Assembly: GCA_964601515.1 (NCBI GenBank)
Contig: CAZRNU010000046.1
Span: 1-21,760, forward strand
Direction: 5' to 3'
DNA length: 21,760 bases
Source: PWND01 sp964601515
GTDB lineage: Bacteria; Bacteroidota; Bacteroidia; Bacteroidales; UBA7960
Below the pieces are notes generated by a model. The model was not told the origin of the DNA and did not search any database. It worked only from the letters and a program-made list of their open reading frames with translations. The position numbers were made by a program, and so were the translations under genes. Below are positions 1-7,725 of this stretch, in pieces. Each line of letters begins with the position of its first letter. Positions within the stretch are counted from its first letter, which is position 1.

Positions 1-111
1 GGGTATATTTGTGGGGAAATCCGGTTTGAATTTGCAACGCTGGTGGTTGCGGACAAGGCGGATGTGTGCGCAAGATGCGTATATCTGCTCGTTAACGGTA
101 ATATGAGATAA
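1..111 (+). other. Open frame tail at left edge, unassigned
   Basis: Frame 1 is open from the window edge to a TAA at 109-111 (36 codons) and could be the end of a gene starting outside the window. The translated stretch has an unusual composition (several Cys and Val) and I do not recognise it. The patch is clearly more GC-rich than the genes that follow, so it may instead be a non-coding intergenic element. No promoter for the gene at 129 is obvious in it. Confidence 0.15.
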
Positions 112-128
112 AAAATAGAAGAACAATT

Positions 129-1232
129 ATGAACAAAGTAATTTTATTAGGGCTATTTTTTATTTGCGTACAAAAAAATATTTTATTTGCCCAAACTACT
201 GATTTAACATCGGTTGATGAATTTCTTAAAGTAACTTCGACCTTAAAAGAAGGAAAAATAATATCAGATGAGCTGTGGACTGATTTTGACAATTCGACCG
301 GCTACAAAAAATACGTGTATTTAGAAAACAAATTTGTTATCAATACTATAAAAGCTTCCATTAATATGGCTTTTGTAAACAGCGGACTTGCCAAAAAGGA
401 TAGTGTGTTAAGTATTTCAAAAGAGGAAATGGCCGAAAACAGGAAATTGATGTTTCAAAAACGCATCTTGACGAATTATATCGACATGAAAGAAAATTTC
501 GATTCAATTAAATCATTTCGAAAAAATTATGATTTTGAAGCCTTCGTTGAAAGATCAAAACAAAGACTATTTTCTTTTCTGGGTAAACCTATTGACACAT
601 CTTTCAGGTTTAAAGCAGTATATTTTAACTGCATGGATGCTGATGGGTACAATGCCGAAGAAGCCATATATCTTGATTTTAATCTGATTTATAGAATGAC
701 AGAAAAGCAGCGAATAAACTTTCTGGCCCATGAATTTTTTCACAATTACAGGGAAAAATATGAAAACCATGATTTTAACTATAAATGTGATTTAAATTTT
801 GGTATTGATATGATTCAAAATGAAGGAATCGCAGATATGATTGATAAAACCGAAGGATATAAGCAATATTATACTTATGTAATAAAAGAACCTGACCTTG
901 CTGAAGTTATGGTAAGATTACATAACCAGGCACCTGAAGATTTGGAAAAACTTCAAAATGTGATTTTAAAATATTCAAAAAATGAGATATCTGAAAATAA
1001 AATTATAGATGAATGGATAGAAATCGTAAAATTCAACGGACATGCAATCGGATTTTTTATGGCGAATCAAATTGAGAAAGCAGGATATGAAAATGAAATG
1101 CTTGAAACTTTCTATAATCCTTATGAGTTTTTTGTTCTATACAACAGGGCAGCTAAAGAGCTGAATATTTTTCAATTGAGTGATGAATTTATGGACTACC
1201 TAAGAAGTATAACAAAGGAATACTACCGTTAA
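129..1232 (+). CDS. Predicted exported zinc metalloprotease (DUF5700-like)
   Basis: The 367-residue product starts with a signal peptide: Lys3, a hydrophobic stretch 4-20 and a likely cleavage after FAQ (20-22), so it should be exported. The key motif is HEFFH at 201-205, the HExxH zinc-binding and catalytic motif. NEGIAD follows at 231-236, where Glu232 is in the right place to be the third zinc ligand (gluzincin arrangement). This matches the architecture of Bacteroidota proteins named DUF5700 putative Zn-dependent proteases; the family name is from memory and less sure than the metalloprotease call. The ATG at 129 is chosen because it gives the complete signal peptide. The upstream spacer is A-rich with no strong Shine-Dalgarno sequence. 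The gene is not obviously linked to the defence genes on the other strand. A large inverted repeat begins four bases after its stop. Confidence 0.75.
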   Translation: MNKVILLGLFFICVQKNILFAQTTDLTSVDEFLKVTSTLKEGKIISDELWTDFDNSTGYKKYVYLENKFVINTIKASINMAFVNSGLAKKDSVLSISKEEMAENRKLMFQKRILTNYIDMKENFDSIKSFRKNYDFEAFVERSKQRLFSFLGKPIDTSFRFKAVYFNCMDADGYNAEEAIYLDFNLIYRMTEKQRINFLAHEFFHNYREKYENHDFNYKCDLNFGIDMIQNEGIADMIDKTEGYKQYYTYVIKEPDLAEVMVRLHNQAPEDLEKLQNVILKYSKNEISENKIIDEWIEIVKFNGHAIGFFMANQIEKAGYENEMLETFYNPYEFFVLYNRAAKELNIFQLSDEFMDYLRSITKEYYR

Positions 1233-1235
1233 CAC

Positions 1236-1346
1236 GCAATAAAAAACATAGGGCGTAAAGTGCTAATATTGAACAATATAACAATTAATAAACATCTAGG
1301 TAACTTGATAGATAGGTGTTTCAAAATGCCCTACGCTTCTTATTGC
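1236..1346. repeat. 21-bp imperfect inverted repeat around a structured 69-base loop
   Basis: The left arm at 1236-1256 (GCAATAAAAAACATAGGGCGT) and the right arm at 1326-1346 match as inverted repeats at 17 of 21 positions. The loop holds further symmetry: ATATTG/CAATAT near 1266-1279 and AAACATCTA/TAGATAGGTGTTT near 1300-1324. It lies between the stop of the protease gene and the start of the next gene, just before CCGTTGGCAACC at 1350-1361. It could be a terminator-like or RNA structure, or a recombination site of a gene-cassette type. The canonical integron core GTTRRRY is not present. Confidence 0.6.
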
Positions 1347-1367
1347 CATCCGTTGGCAACCATTAAA

Positions 1368-2573
1368 ATGAAACAGATACTCTCAATAATAATACTGCTA
1401 TTCAGTCTTAATCTGACCGCTCAGGACATTCATGAACTTGAAGAAGACTTGAGCCAGACGGTCATTACAGATTTGAAAGACATCAAGAAGAAAGCAGAGA
1501 AGATTTTTGAAATAGACCCTTTCAACGAAGTTGCTACCTACTACTTGACAGAATCCTATCGGTATACAGAAAATGATTCCTTAATTCCAAAATTCTTCGA
1601 AAAGATAATTTCGGAAAATCCAGAGAATCCTACTCCATATTTGCTATCTGCTAAATATCAATTTAGAGACTTTTCAATATCAGATTCGGCAAGACTTAAA
1701 CCTTTGAAACAAGCTTTGACTCTTGAACCAAATAGTTTTGAAGCAAATTACCTAATTGGCGTCTCATATTACCTGTTGTTTAATGAACAGCTTAACTCCG
1801 ACACTTTATCAAGTCCGATTTTTTTTGCTTCACAAAGTCGAGACTTTTTAAAAGAGAGTGTAAAGATTGACTCAAGCACTTTATCATACTTGAAATACCC
1901 AATTATTCAACTTTCAACTTTCCTTAAGGATGATGCAGCTGCTATCAAATTTGAAACAATAGAGTCGAATCCAAGTACTGATGACAATCATATCCCAAGT
2001 AATGGTCAGTTCTATTTTCCTGTTAGTAGATTTATTGAGTTAGATAAAAATTGGAAATATTCTTATCGGACTGATGTACTCAGAGAGACAGATATGGCAA
2101 CATTCGTTCTTGGTTGGTATTCAGGTCAGCTTCGTGCTTTAAATGAGCCATTAATTTTTGACCAGAAGAGTGACACAATTTACAGATTCACTTGGTTAAG
2201 AACATTCCATCATCCTGTTGCCATTAGAGTTCAGAAGAATAAGGACAAAATACAATTGACTTGGAAAATGTCGGACGGTGCAGGCGGATATTCACCAGGA
2301 AAATTAATCGTTGACGAGACAACAGAACTGTCAAGTTCTGAATGGACTGATTTTAAAAAACTTATAGACAAAACAGAATATTGGAATATGCCAACAAATG
2401 AGCCGTCAGACGTTATGGGAACTGATGGTTCACAATGGATTATCGAAGGAGTTCAAAATGGAAAATACAATGTAGTTGACCGATGGACACCAAGGAACTC
2501 GACATATCAAGAACTTGGATTGTTTCTCATCAACTTGACTGATTTGGATATTCCGAAAAAGGACATTTACTAA
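1368..2573 (+). CDS. Secreted TPR-like protein of unknown function
   Basis: The 401-residue product begins with a clear signal peptide (MKQILSIIILLFSLNLTAQ), which decides the start: the frame is open back to a GTG at 1260, but the upstream 36 codons run through the inverted repeat and would bury the signal. Residues about 20-140 are helical with TPR-like spacing and acidic turns (for example IDPFNE, NPENPTP and LEPNSFEANY), suggesting a protein-interaction scaffold. The C-terminal part, from about residue 220, is beta-rich and aromatic, with a GAGGYSPG turn and several Trp. I recognise no catalytic motif. The gene is flanked by the inverted nonamer TTGGCAACC (1353-1361) and GGTTGCCAA (2587-2595), which gives it a cassette-like appearance. 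Function unknown; an envelope or secreted location is inferred from the signal peptide. Confidence 0.7.
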   Translation: MKQILSIIILLFSLNLTAQDIHELEEDLSQTVITDLKDIKKKAEKIFEIDPFNEVATYYLTESYRYTENDSLIPKFFEKIISENPENPTPYLLSAKYQFRDFSISDSARLKPLKQALTLEPNSFEANYLIGVSYYLLFNEQLNSDTLSSPIFFASQSRDFLKESVKIDSSTLSYLKYPIIQLSTFLKDDAAAIKFETIESNPSTDDNHIPSNGQFYFPVSRFIELDKNWKYSYRTDVLRETDMATFVLGWYSGQLRALNEPLIFDQKSDTIYRFTWLRTFHHPVAIRVQKNKDKIQLTWKMSDGAGGYSPGKLIVDETTELSSSEWTDFKKLIDKTEYWNMPTNEPSDVMGTDGSQWIIEGVQNGKYNVVDRWTPRNSTYQELGLFLINLTDLDIPKKDIY

Positions 2574-2589
2574 TAAAAAGAAAAACGGT

Positions 2590-2727
2590 TGCCAATCGAG
2601 CAGACGGCTCCACCAGTAGTTATCTGACAGAGCACGCCTCTCCCACTCCCAAATTCTCTTGTTACGTACGGGTCTCATATACAGCCCCGCCATCGGTGGG
2701 CCGGAATCCCCAACACATTTTTCTGAA
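2590..2727 (-). other. Possible decayed group II intron 3' end
   Basis: This patch is GC-rich against AT-rich neighbours. Read on the - strand it contains GGGGCTGTATATGAGACCCG then TACGTA, followed by GAGTGGGAGAGG and ending GGAGCCGTCTGCTCGATTGG. This strongly resembles what I remember of bacterial group II intron domains V-VI, usually AGC-TGTATACGAGACCCGTACGTACGGT, then GTGTGAGAGG and a CTACTCGATT end. The second strand of the domain V helix is missing or altered, so it is probably a remnant. No intron-encoded reverse transcriptase lies beside it. The match is from memory, not from a search. Confidence 0.35.
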
Positions 2728-2768
2728 ACCATTGGTTTTTACCGCACACTATCGAACGTGAAGCAAAA

Positions 2769-3314
2769 TTAAAAAACATGGTTTTCAACTCCCTTATACT
2801 CTATTTCGCTCAACTTCACATCAAATTCCCCTGCAATCAACACATCTGGATGCGCTTCAGGATAAAAAGCGAACACTCCCTTTATCTTGCCGCTGTGTTT
2901 ATTAAAGCTCACAGACAAAATCGGAGTTGTATCTGCCATGGGCTCCGGATTCCTGCTGTTAAAAGTACTGATTATTTTCCTGCACTTATCCAACCTCCGG
3001 CTCGTTTCAATTGTAATAAATGGATCTTTGAGGGTTTTGCCATCAAACCAACCGCTCAGGAAAAAACTTACCGCCCTGCCCGGATAACTGAATCGCAAAA
3101 TATTAACCGACGATGCTTCAGGTTCCAACACGTTGATTCTGTACGAATTAGAATTCTCCGCCTCTTCGTGGTTAAAGCCATCAGCATAATAGTTTTCATG
3201 CACCTCTTCACCATTAAAATAGCGGCCTTTAATACTGATTTTCACTCCGCCTTTGGTGTTTATAATTCCACCAATACCATTCAGTTCCAGCGATGATGCA
3301 GTTTTCTTATCCAT
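2769..3314 (-). CDS. Hypothetical protein, beta-rich, no recognised domain
   Basis: The product is about 181 residues from the internal ATG at 3314; the frame also allows an ATG at 3359 (196 residues). The shorter form is preferred because a candidate -7 box TACATTTG lies at 3324-3331 on this strand, inside the longer N-terminus, with a TTTT tract about 20 bases further upstream. If that box is used, the message would have almost no leader. The protein has no signal peptide or membrane segment. It alternates short beta-like stretches with charged turns and has a conserved-looking GWFDGKTL. I do not recognise the family. It stands apart from its neighbours: the upstream terminator at 3610-3646 separates it from the nuclease operon, and it converges on the + strand gene ending at 2573. 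Confidence 0.55.
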   Translation of the reverse strand: MDKKTASSLELNGIGGIINTKGGVKISIKGRYFNGEEVHENYYADGFNHEEAENSNSYRINVLEPEASSVNILRFSYPGRAVSFFLSGWFDGKTLKDPFITIETSRRLDKCRKIISTFNSRNPEPMADTTPILSVSFNKHSGKIKGVFAFYPEAHPDVLIAGEFDVKLSEIEYKGVENHVF

Positions 3315-3359
3315 TTTTTGCAGCAAATGTAATGGCATGAAATGGGAACTGAAAACCAC

Positions 3360-3676
3360 AGGTAAGTTATTTTTAGTTTTTTTTTAGCAAGTAAGTACTG
3401 GCATTTGTGATTATCTGGCTTTATACTATTAAAACATTTGATTTAATGTTCAAATTATGGGTCAATGCCCAGTGGAGATTCTATTAATTCTCAATCAGGA
3501 AACAACTGCAAGTGAAAAGCGCCTCATAGCAGAATTAATACAATCACAAGTTATTCAACAGATTTTGAACTTGCCTGATTTTTTCAAGATGAACAGCATC
3601 AATACTAAACAAAGAGATAACCCCAAAAAAATAAGTTATCTCTTTGACATTAAACTACTTTTTAGAAACATTTATT
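3360..3676. other. Intergenic region holding a terminator
   Basis: These 317 bases separate two - strand genes. The only strong feature is the hairpin at 3610-3646. An open frame on the + strand from 3457 runs into the antisense of the nuclease gene; it has no recognisable protein and no ribosome-binding site, so I read the region as non-coding. Confidence 0.5.
3610..3646 (-). terminator. Rho-independent-type terminator of the nuclease operon
   Basis: CAAAGAGATAAC (3610-3621) and GTTATCTCTTTG (3635-3646) form a perfect 12-bp inverted repeat with a 13-base loop. It begins 31 bases past the stop of the PD-(D/E)XK gene on the - strand. The transcript continues with a T-containing stretch (TTTAG), a weak but acceptable U tract. 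The stem is AT-rich but long. Confidence 0.65.
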
Positions 3677-4894
3677 TCACAATAAAACCTTGCTTGCCAT
3701 TTCGTACAAAGCCTCGATAGATCTGGCAATATGCTTCGCCGCAGTTTTGTCAAACTTATCTCTATCATCAAATGACCCCCAGGGCTTATATTCTGCATAC
3801 CAGAACCAATTCAGGTAATTCTTAGTATCGTTCAAATTTGTGAAAATTCTTCCAACTTCATTGATGGACTTCAGGGCTTCAATAACCTTAGCCCTCAATA
3901 CCATATCCTGGCAATCAACTTTTCTTTTATCAAAGATTCCCCAATGCAAATCAGAAAAATCTTTATCAAAACAAAAAACAATATTATAACCCCAATTATC
4001 CTTTGTGAAGTAGACTTCTCTATCTTTCAACCCAAAATCGTTCTGATTTTCCATAACCCACTTGCTACCCAAACTATCTGCAATGTCCTGCTGAAGTTTT
4101 GACAACATTCCTAAAAGGATATTTCTGTGGCTACTAACAATTTGCATTGCTGCAATGTAGTTTTCAATAGGCCCTTTAGTTACAATATCAACAATAGCTG
4201 TTTCTGCCAATTTATTCATTGTTTTTCCTGTTAAGTGTTTGATTAGATTCTGGTATTGAACAAGCGTTTCCCTAAGTAGCGGGAAAGAAACCGCCTCTTT
4301 TAAGCAAATGGTTAACCAATTGAAAATAAACTCGCTGTACGAGATATTTAGATAATCCCTTTCGTTTTGATATTCCCCTTTACTATCGGGTGTTGGTTCA
4401 TTGCCCCATAAAGTCAGATATAAAATTGCAGCCTTAGGGTATGCATTTCTATATCTCTCAACTTGTTGATTCTGATCCTGTGCATTTATTTTGTTTTCAA
4501 TAACAATAACGTTTTCGCCATTATCTTTTAGCACAAGATCAATTCTCCCTCCTGTAACTTGTTCCTTGTCAAGATAGCCAACAAACTCCTCCACTTTTAC
4601 AATGGCTGATTCAACATTAAAATTCGCCAAAGCATCCTTTGCTGTAAAATCTTGCAGTTTCATTTCATTAAGCTGCCTGATGAATAACTTAAGAAACGAG
4701 TTTCTCATTCCATGACTACCTTTTGGATTAAGCAACTCTGCCAGGAAGGCAGAATGAGTTCTAACCTCGTTGGTTGTCAATTTCAAAATCTTGAAAACAT
4801 TAAAGTTTTCTCCTGTCACAGCTGCAATTTCCTCATACTTGATTAAAACCTGACTAACTTGTGACAAAAGATTTTTAAGTGCGGCTTCTTCCAT
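3677..4894 (-). CDS. PD-(D/E)XK nuclease family protein
   Basis: The 405-residue product carries a restriction-endonuclease-fold core near its N-terminus. Asp119 sits in GGRIDLVL, and Glu133 and Lys135 sit in VIENKINA, giving the D...ExK catalytic set, followed by the helix motif QNQQVERYRNAY. The N-terminal region (about 30-75, VFKILKLTTNEVRTHSAFLAELLNP) is typical of the large PDDEXK_4-like group, whose members are mostly of unknown biological role and are frequent in defence islands. The C-terminal half (about 210-405) is a poorly defined alpha/beta extension rich in aromatic residues. The gene starts 37 bases after the stop of the conceptual HNH nuclease, so it is likely the last gene of the five-gene - strand operon and is followed by a strong terminator. 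Nuclease activity is inferred from intact catalytic residues; the target is unknown. Confidence 0.75.
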   Translation of the reverse strand: MEEAALKNLLSQVSQVLIKYEEIAAVTGENFNVFKILKLTTNEVRTHSAFLAELLNPKGSHGMRNSFLKLFIRQLNEMKLQDFTAKDALANFNVESAIVKVEEFVGYLDKEQVTGGRIDLVLKDNGENVIVIENKINAQDQNQQVERYRNAYPKAAILYLTLWGNEPTPDSKGEYQNERDYLNISYSEFIFNWLTICLKEAVSFPLLRETLVQYQNLIKHLTGKTMNKLAETAIVDIVTKGPIENYIAAMQIVSSHRNILLGMLSKLQQDIADSLGSKWVMENQNDFGLKDREVYFTKDNWGYNIVFCFDKDFSDLHWGIFDKRKVDCQDMVLRAKVIEALKSINEVGRIFTNLNDTKNYLNWFWYAEYKPWGSFDDRDKFDKTAAKHIARSIEALYEMASKVLL

Positions 4895-4931
4895 ACTTCT
4901 TTAAAATTAGGTTAAACATATATTTACTTAT

Positions 4932-5554
4932 TTACTTTGTTTCACTCTTCTCCCTTTCCTTCCAAATACCCTTAATCACCTTTCCCACTTTCTTAAACTC
5001 CTCATGCGTAAACTCATCTGTTTTGGCATTGTTGCACCAGTAGCAGGCCATTAAGCAGTTGTCGAACGAATATTCAAAATTGGAGTCCTTGCGATCAATT
5101 TCAAGTGACCATCCCCGGTAGTTCTTTTTGTAGAGCTTTTGCAGATCGGCCAGCTCATGAATCTGTTTGATCGTAATTCCACAATATTCGCAATGCCCGG
5201 CATTTGTGAGTATCTCAAATTGCTCCGGAGGAAATTTTTCGTAAAAGACCTTGCTGATGTAATCCTGCCTGAATTGCTCCAGATCGGTTTTAGTTCTGTT
5301 TCCTTGCGGGCGATATCTTTTTGAATCTCATCAATACGGCGTTCTCCGGCAATCAGGTATGTTGGTTCATATTGCCAGTAGATGGTAACATACACCTTAA
5401 CCAGATCCTGATCAATGCTGAACTGCCTGAAGTCTTCAAGCCCCACTGTATCCCAGGTGTTGTTCAGCGCCTTGCCGAAAAGGTAAAGGTTTCGTTTCGT
5501 TTTGAAGCTGTCATTGGCTTTCTCAGTGTAACGTTTGGGAAGTTTAAATGCCAT
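4932..5554 (-). pseudogene. HNH endonuclease, frameshifted
   Basis: The frame from ATG 5554 encodes about 89 sensible residues (MAFKLPKRYTEKAND... to IARKETELK) and then loses sense, running on to a stop at 5051. In the -1 frame the coding continues from about 5288 to a TAA at 4932-4934, giving TDLEQFRQDYISKVFYEKFP and a classic zinc-binding HNH module: CEYC, then LEIDRKDSNFEYSFDNC, then CYWCNNAKTDEFTHEEF. The two CxxC pairs should hold a structural zinc, and the DNC...CNNAK part is the HNH core. The usual first His is replaced in EIDRKD, as in some phage HNH proteins that have DRxD. The switch point is a run of four A's (T's at 5288-5291); one extra A restores a single frame of about 207 codons. 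The start overlaps the upstream UDG-like gene by 11 bases, showing tight operon coupling. It is either a true lesion, a slippage-switchable site or a sequence error. Confidence 0.75.
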
Positions 5555-6128
5555 TTAAAGATGTTTTAAATACGTTTTTAATCCGATTAAAATAGTTCTC
5601 TTGCGCTCCGTAATTATATTTGGGATGCCGGTACAGAGCAATCAGCGGCCGGCCCAGCTTATTTTTATCAGCAGGTATCACTACATTCTGCTGTTTATAA
5701 AGTTCTCTGGCTGGCAGCATTGGCTCACCGTCATTCATCAGCACTTTGTATAAGCGCTCAGAGGTAAGAAAAACCGGAATTCTTCCTGTGACATCAACAG
5801 CATCAAACTCATGTTTACGATCAGTTATGCTTCTCAGCGCCACACTATTCCAGTCTTTATTTTTGGTGGTTTCGGCAGGCTGATAATCCACAACCAGATT
5901 CTGTACATAAACATCTGTTTCATAACACAGGTCCAACTCCAGCAAATTGTTATTAATAGCTGAAAAATATCTGCGATCAGGCCCGTTAATATCAAAAATT
6001 GTTTTAAATACCAGCAGCAGTCTTTCACCACTTGCATCTGCATAAAAGGCAGTAGGATCACAGCCCAGCACAAATGCTTTGGGGTGTTCCACTACCCAGG
6101 GTTTTGGAGGAATCGGATTGTTTTTCAT
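5544..6128 (-). CDS. Uracil-DNA glycosylase-like superfamily protein
   Basis: The 194-residue product has AFVLGCDPT at about 18-26, resembling motif A of the UDG superfamily (GxDP in family 1, GLNP or GExP in others). Near the C-terminus, LIALYRHPKYNY (His168-Pro169) resembles the HPS-type motif that contacts the flipped base. Length fits a single UDG fold. Superfamily members remove damaged or modified bases, but this one may be specialised or catalytically different, because the second motif is not canonical. ATG 6128 is chosen over a TTG six codons upstream; an A-rich ribosome-binding tract (GAAAAAAAGAA) precedes it. It lies 20 bases after the Nmad3-like gene and overlaps the HNH gene by 11 bases. 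That context suggests action on modified bases in foreign DNA, which is inference. Confidence 0.5.
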   Translation of the reverse strand: MKNNPIPPKPWVVEHPKAFVLGCDPTAFYADASGERLLLVFKTIFDINGPDRRYFSAINNNLLELDLCYETDVYVQNLVVDYQPAETTKNKDWNSVALRSITDRKHEFDAVDVTGRIPVFLTSERLYKVLMNDGEPMLPARELYKQQNVVIPADKNKLGRPLIALYRHPKYNYGAQENYFNRIKNVFKTSLNGI

Positions 6129-6148
6129 GGTTATTCTTTTTTTCAAAG

Positions 6149-6952
6149 TTACACTTCAATTTTGTTCTTCATAATATCTTTCAACCATTCTTCAAGTACA
6201 GGGCTGGATTCCATAACAAATTCCTGCCCCTTGGCTACACTCTGTAATTCAACATAATCGCCGGAAATCAGTTTCTCCGCATTTTCATGATAGCTTATTT
6301 TTGCATCGGCAAATGCCATGGGAAGTTGCCACCATGTTTTCTTATACCCGGGCTTGGTTAACCGAAGGCTTTCAGCAAAACGAAAATAACCGAAGTCTTT
6401 GCCGTAATATATAATGTTGGCTCCCTGATATTCTTCTACATCTTTATTGATGTAATGCGGATGTAGTTTAAAACCATGATATTCAGGCTTGGAGTCAATA
6501 TCGAACATAGTAAGCTTCTTATCTACAACGAGATAGCCAAAAATGGCATGAAACGGATGCATTTTTTCATATTCTAATCCTGCCACAGTATTTTTTGATT
6601 GACAAAACGTACCAAAGAACAGGAAAACATCACCTTTATCTACATTTTGGTTATTCAGATGCCCCAATGCAGCACCGCTCTGCCCAAATGCACCCAAACA
6701 CTGTTTACCAGCCAACCCATACAAATCAGGATCTACATGGTGTATCTTATCCATATGTTTCGGGTCTAATTGCTTAAGAATTGCTGATAAACATTCTCCC
6801 CGGAAATAAAGATTTCCTGTTCGTTCACCAGCTTCTTTGGGATTAAAAACTGGTATTGGAAACGACAACATCGCCCCGTCGGGCATTATCACCGATGGTC
6901 TGCCACCGTATTGATCGTCGTAACCTTTACGGCTGAGGATGATTTTTCTCAT
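6149..6952 (-). CDS. Nmad3-like (nucleotide modification associated domain 3) protein
   Basis: The 267-residue product opens with MRKIILSRKGYDDQYGG, followed by RPSVIMPDGAMLSFPIP, the signature start of Nmad3 proteins (typically SRKGFDSxxGGxPSPIxPDGxLLSLPIP). Nmad domains were defined by comparative genomics as partners of base-modification systems; their biochemistry is largely unknown, and roles in recognising or processing modified nucleotides have been proposed. Further features are HVDPDL at about 73-78, GAFGQSGAALGHLNNQNV and a Trp-rich segment at about 208 (KKTWWQLP). There is no signal peptide or membrane segment, so it should be cytoplasmic. The gene sits between an unknown gene (52 bases upstream) and a UDG-like gene (20 bases downstream), in one transcription unit with two nucleases. 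The family call rests on motif memory and I hold it fairly firmly. Confidence 0.75.
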   Translation of the reverse strand: MRKIILSRKGYDDQYGGRPSVIMPDGAMLSFPIPVFNPKEAGERTGNLYFRGECLSAILKQLDPKHMDKIHHVDPDLYGLAGKQCLGAFGQSGAALGHLNNQNVDKGDVFLFFGTFCQSKNTVAGLEYEKMHPFHAIFGYLVVDKKLTMFDIDSKPEYHGFKLHPHYINKDVEEYQGANIIYYGKDFGYFRFAESLRLTKPGYKKTWWQLPMAFADAKISYHENAEKLISGDYVELQSVAKGQEFVMESSPVLEEWLKDIMKNKIEV

Positions 6953-7004
6953 AACTTCATGAATTTATACATTTGTTTTTCAATCATTTGAATCATGGCA
7001 TCTT

Positions 7005-7601
7005 TCATTCCGGACAATCTTCAACAGTATCTTTTCCATTGCCGGCATTTCTCCTGTTCCAAACCTTCAGCTCCCATTCGGGTATAGAACAATGTTCATC
7101 ATTCGCTCTTTCTCTGGCTAATTTTACGTACTCATTATATTCCTCCATGGAGTTCATTCTGGTCCAGTCAGTTAACTGAACAGAATTGTCGCCTTTAATC
7201 AAATGAACTTTGATAATACTGTCAAACGGACAATGAAAAGGTTCTTTTACCGCGCCATAACACCACAAGTATTTCAGAAAAAGATTAATGATCTTCTGGC
7301 TTATCCCGATTCTGAATATACCATTATGTAATATGGGACCGTATTTATCAGTCATATACCCTGCAAATGAATCTATTTTCCGATTATGGCCATCTTCGGT
7401 TATGTTATTAAAGTCTTTCATGTAACCAAGCAGAAATTTCCTGATGCACACAATCATATTTTCTTTCATCTTTAAATCATCCAGGTCTTTTTTATAAACC
7501 GGGAAGTCGCGGTTGCGGGTTTGTAAACCGGCATTGATGCTGCTGGTAAAAATCTCGTTCAGCAGGAAAGCATGTTTGGAATCGGTTGGGTTAAGCATCA
7601 T
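7005..7601 (-). CDS. Hypothetical protein, first gene of the Nmad3 operon
   Basis: The 198-residue soluble protein has no recognised family. It has a helical N-terminal half and a central segment with conserved-looking residues, LKYLWCYGAVKEPFHCPFDS then IIKVHLI, followed by DWTRMNSMEEYNEYVKLARE and a charged tail. Two ATG codons open the frame (MMLNP); either could be used. It starts the compact - strand run that continues with Nmad3, UDG-like, HNH and PD-(D/E)XK genes, and the next gene begins 52 bases after its stop. A candidate promoter upstream (TGTATTTG near 7672-7679, one mismatch to TAnnTTTG) is weak. By position it may be a DNA-binding or accessory subunit of that system, but nothing in the sequence proves this. 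Confidence 0.6.
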   Translation of the reverse strand: MMLNPTDSKHAFLLNEIFTSSINAGLQTRNRDFPVYKKDLDDLKMKENMIVCIRKFLLGYMKDFNNITEDGHNRKIDSFAGYMTDKYGPILHNGIFRIGISQKIINLFLKYLWCYGAVKEPFHCPFDSIIKVHLIKGDNSVQLTDWTRMNSMEEYNEYVKLARERANDEHCSIPEWELKVWNRRNAGNGKDTVEDCPE

Positions 7602-7725
7602 TTTCGTTTCAATTGAGTTAGAATTTAAATTTCAAGCAGCACATACATTCAAAAAAACATTGTTAACAGACTCAAATACAGCTATTAATCACACTATAAT
7701 CCTGTAATTGTTGTTAAAAATGGCT

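Noticed and set aside
1236..1346. Integron attC site
   Set aside because: The palindromic layout fits, but the required GTTRRRY and RYYYAAC core sequences are not found and no integrase is in the window, so only a cassette-like description is supported.
1260..1367. N-terminal extension of the TPR-like protein from GTG 1260
   Set aside because: It would translate the inverted repeat and place the signal peptide in the middle of the protein.
2430..2732. Open frame of 100 codons on the - strand
   Set aside because: It covers the intron-like patch and then antisense of the TPR-like gene; the Trp/Arg-rich translation is what structured RNA sequence gives when read as protein.
3457..3720. Open frame of 87 codons on the + strand
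   Set aside because: It runs into the antisense of the PD-(D/E)XK gene and through that operon's terminator hairpin, and its composition is not protein-like in the second half.
5051..5554. The 167-residue reading of the HNH gene as an intact protein
   Set aside because: After about residue 89 the reading is low-complexity Ser/Arg/Thr, while the -1 frame gives a complete zinc-HNH module; the frameshift explanation is much better.
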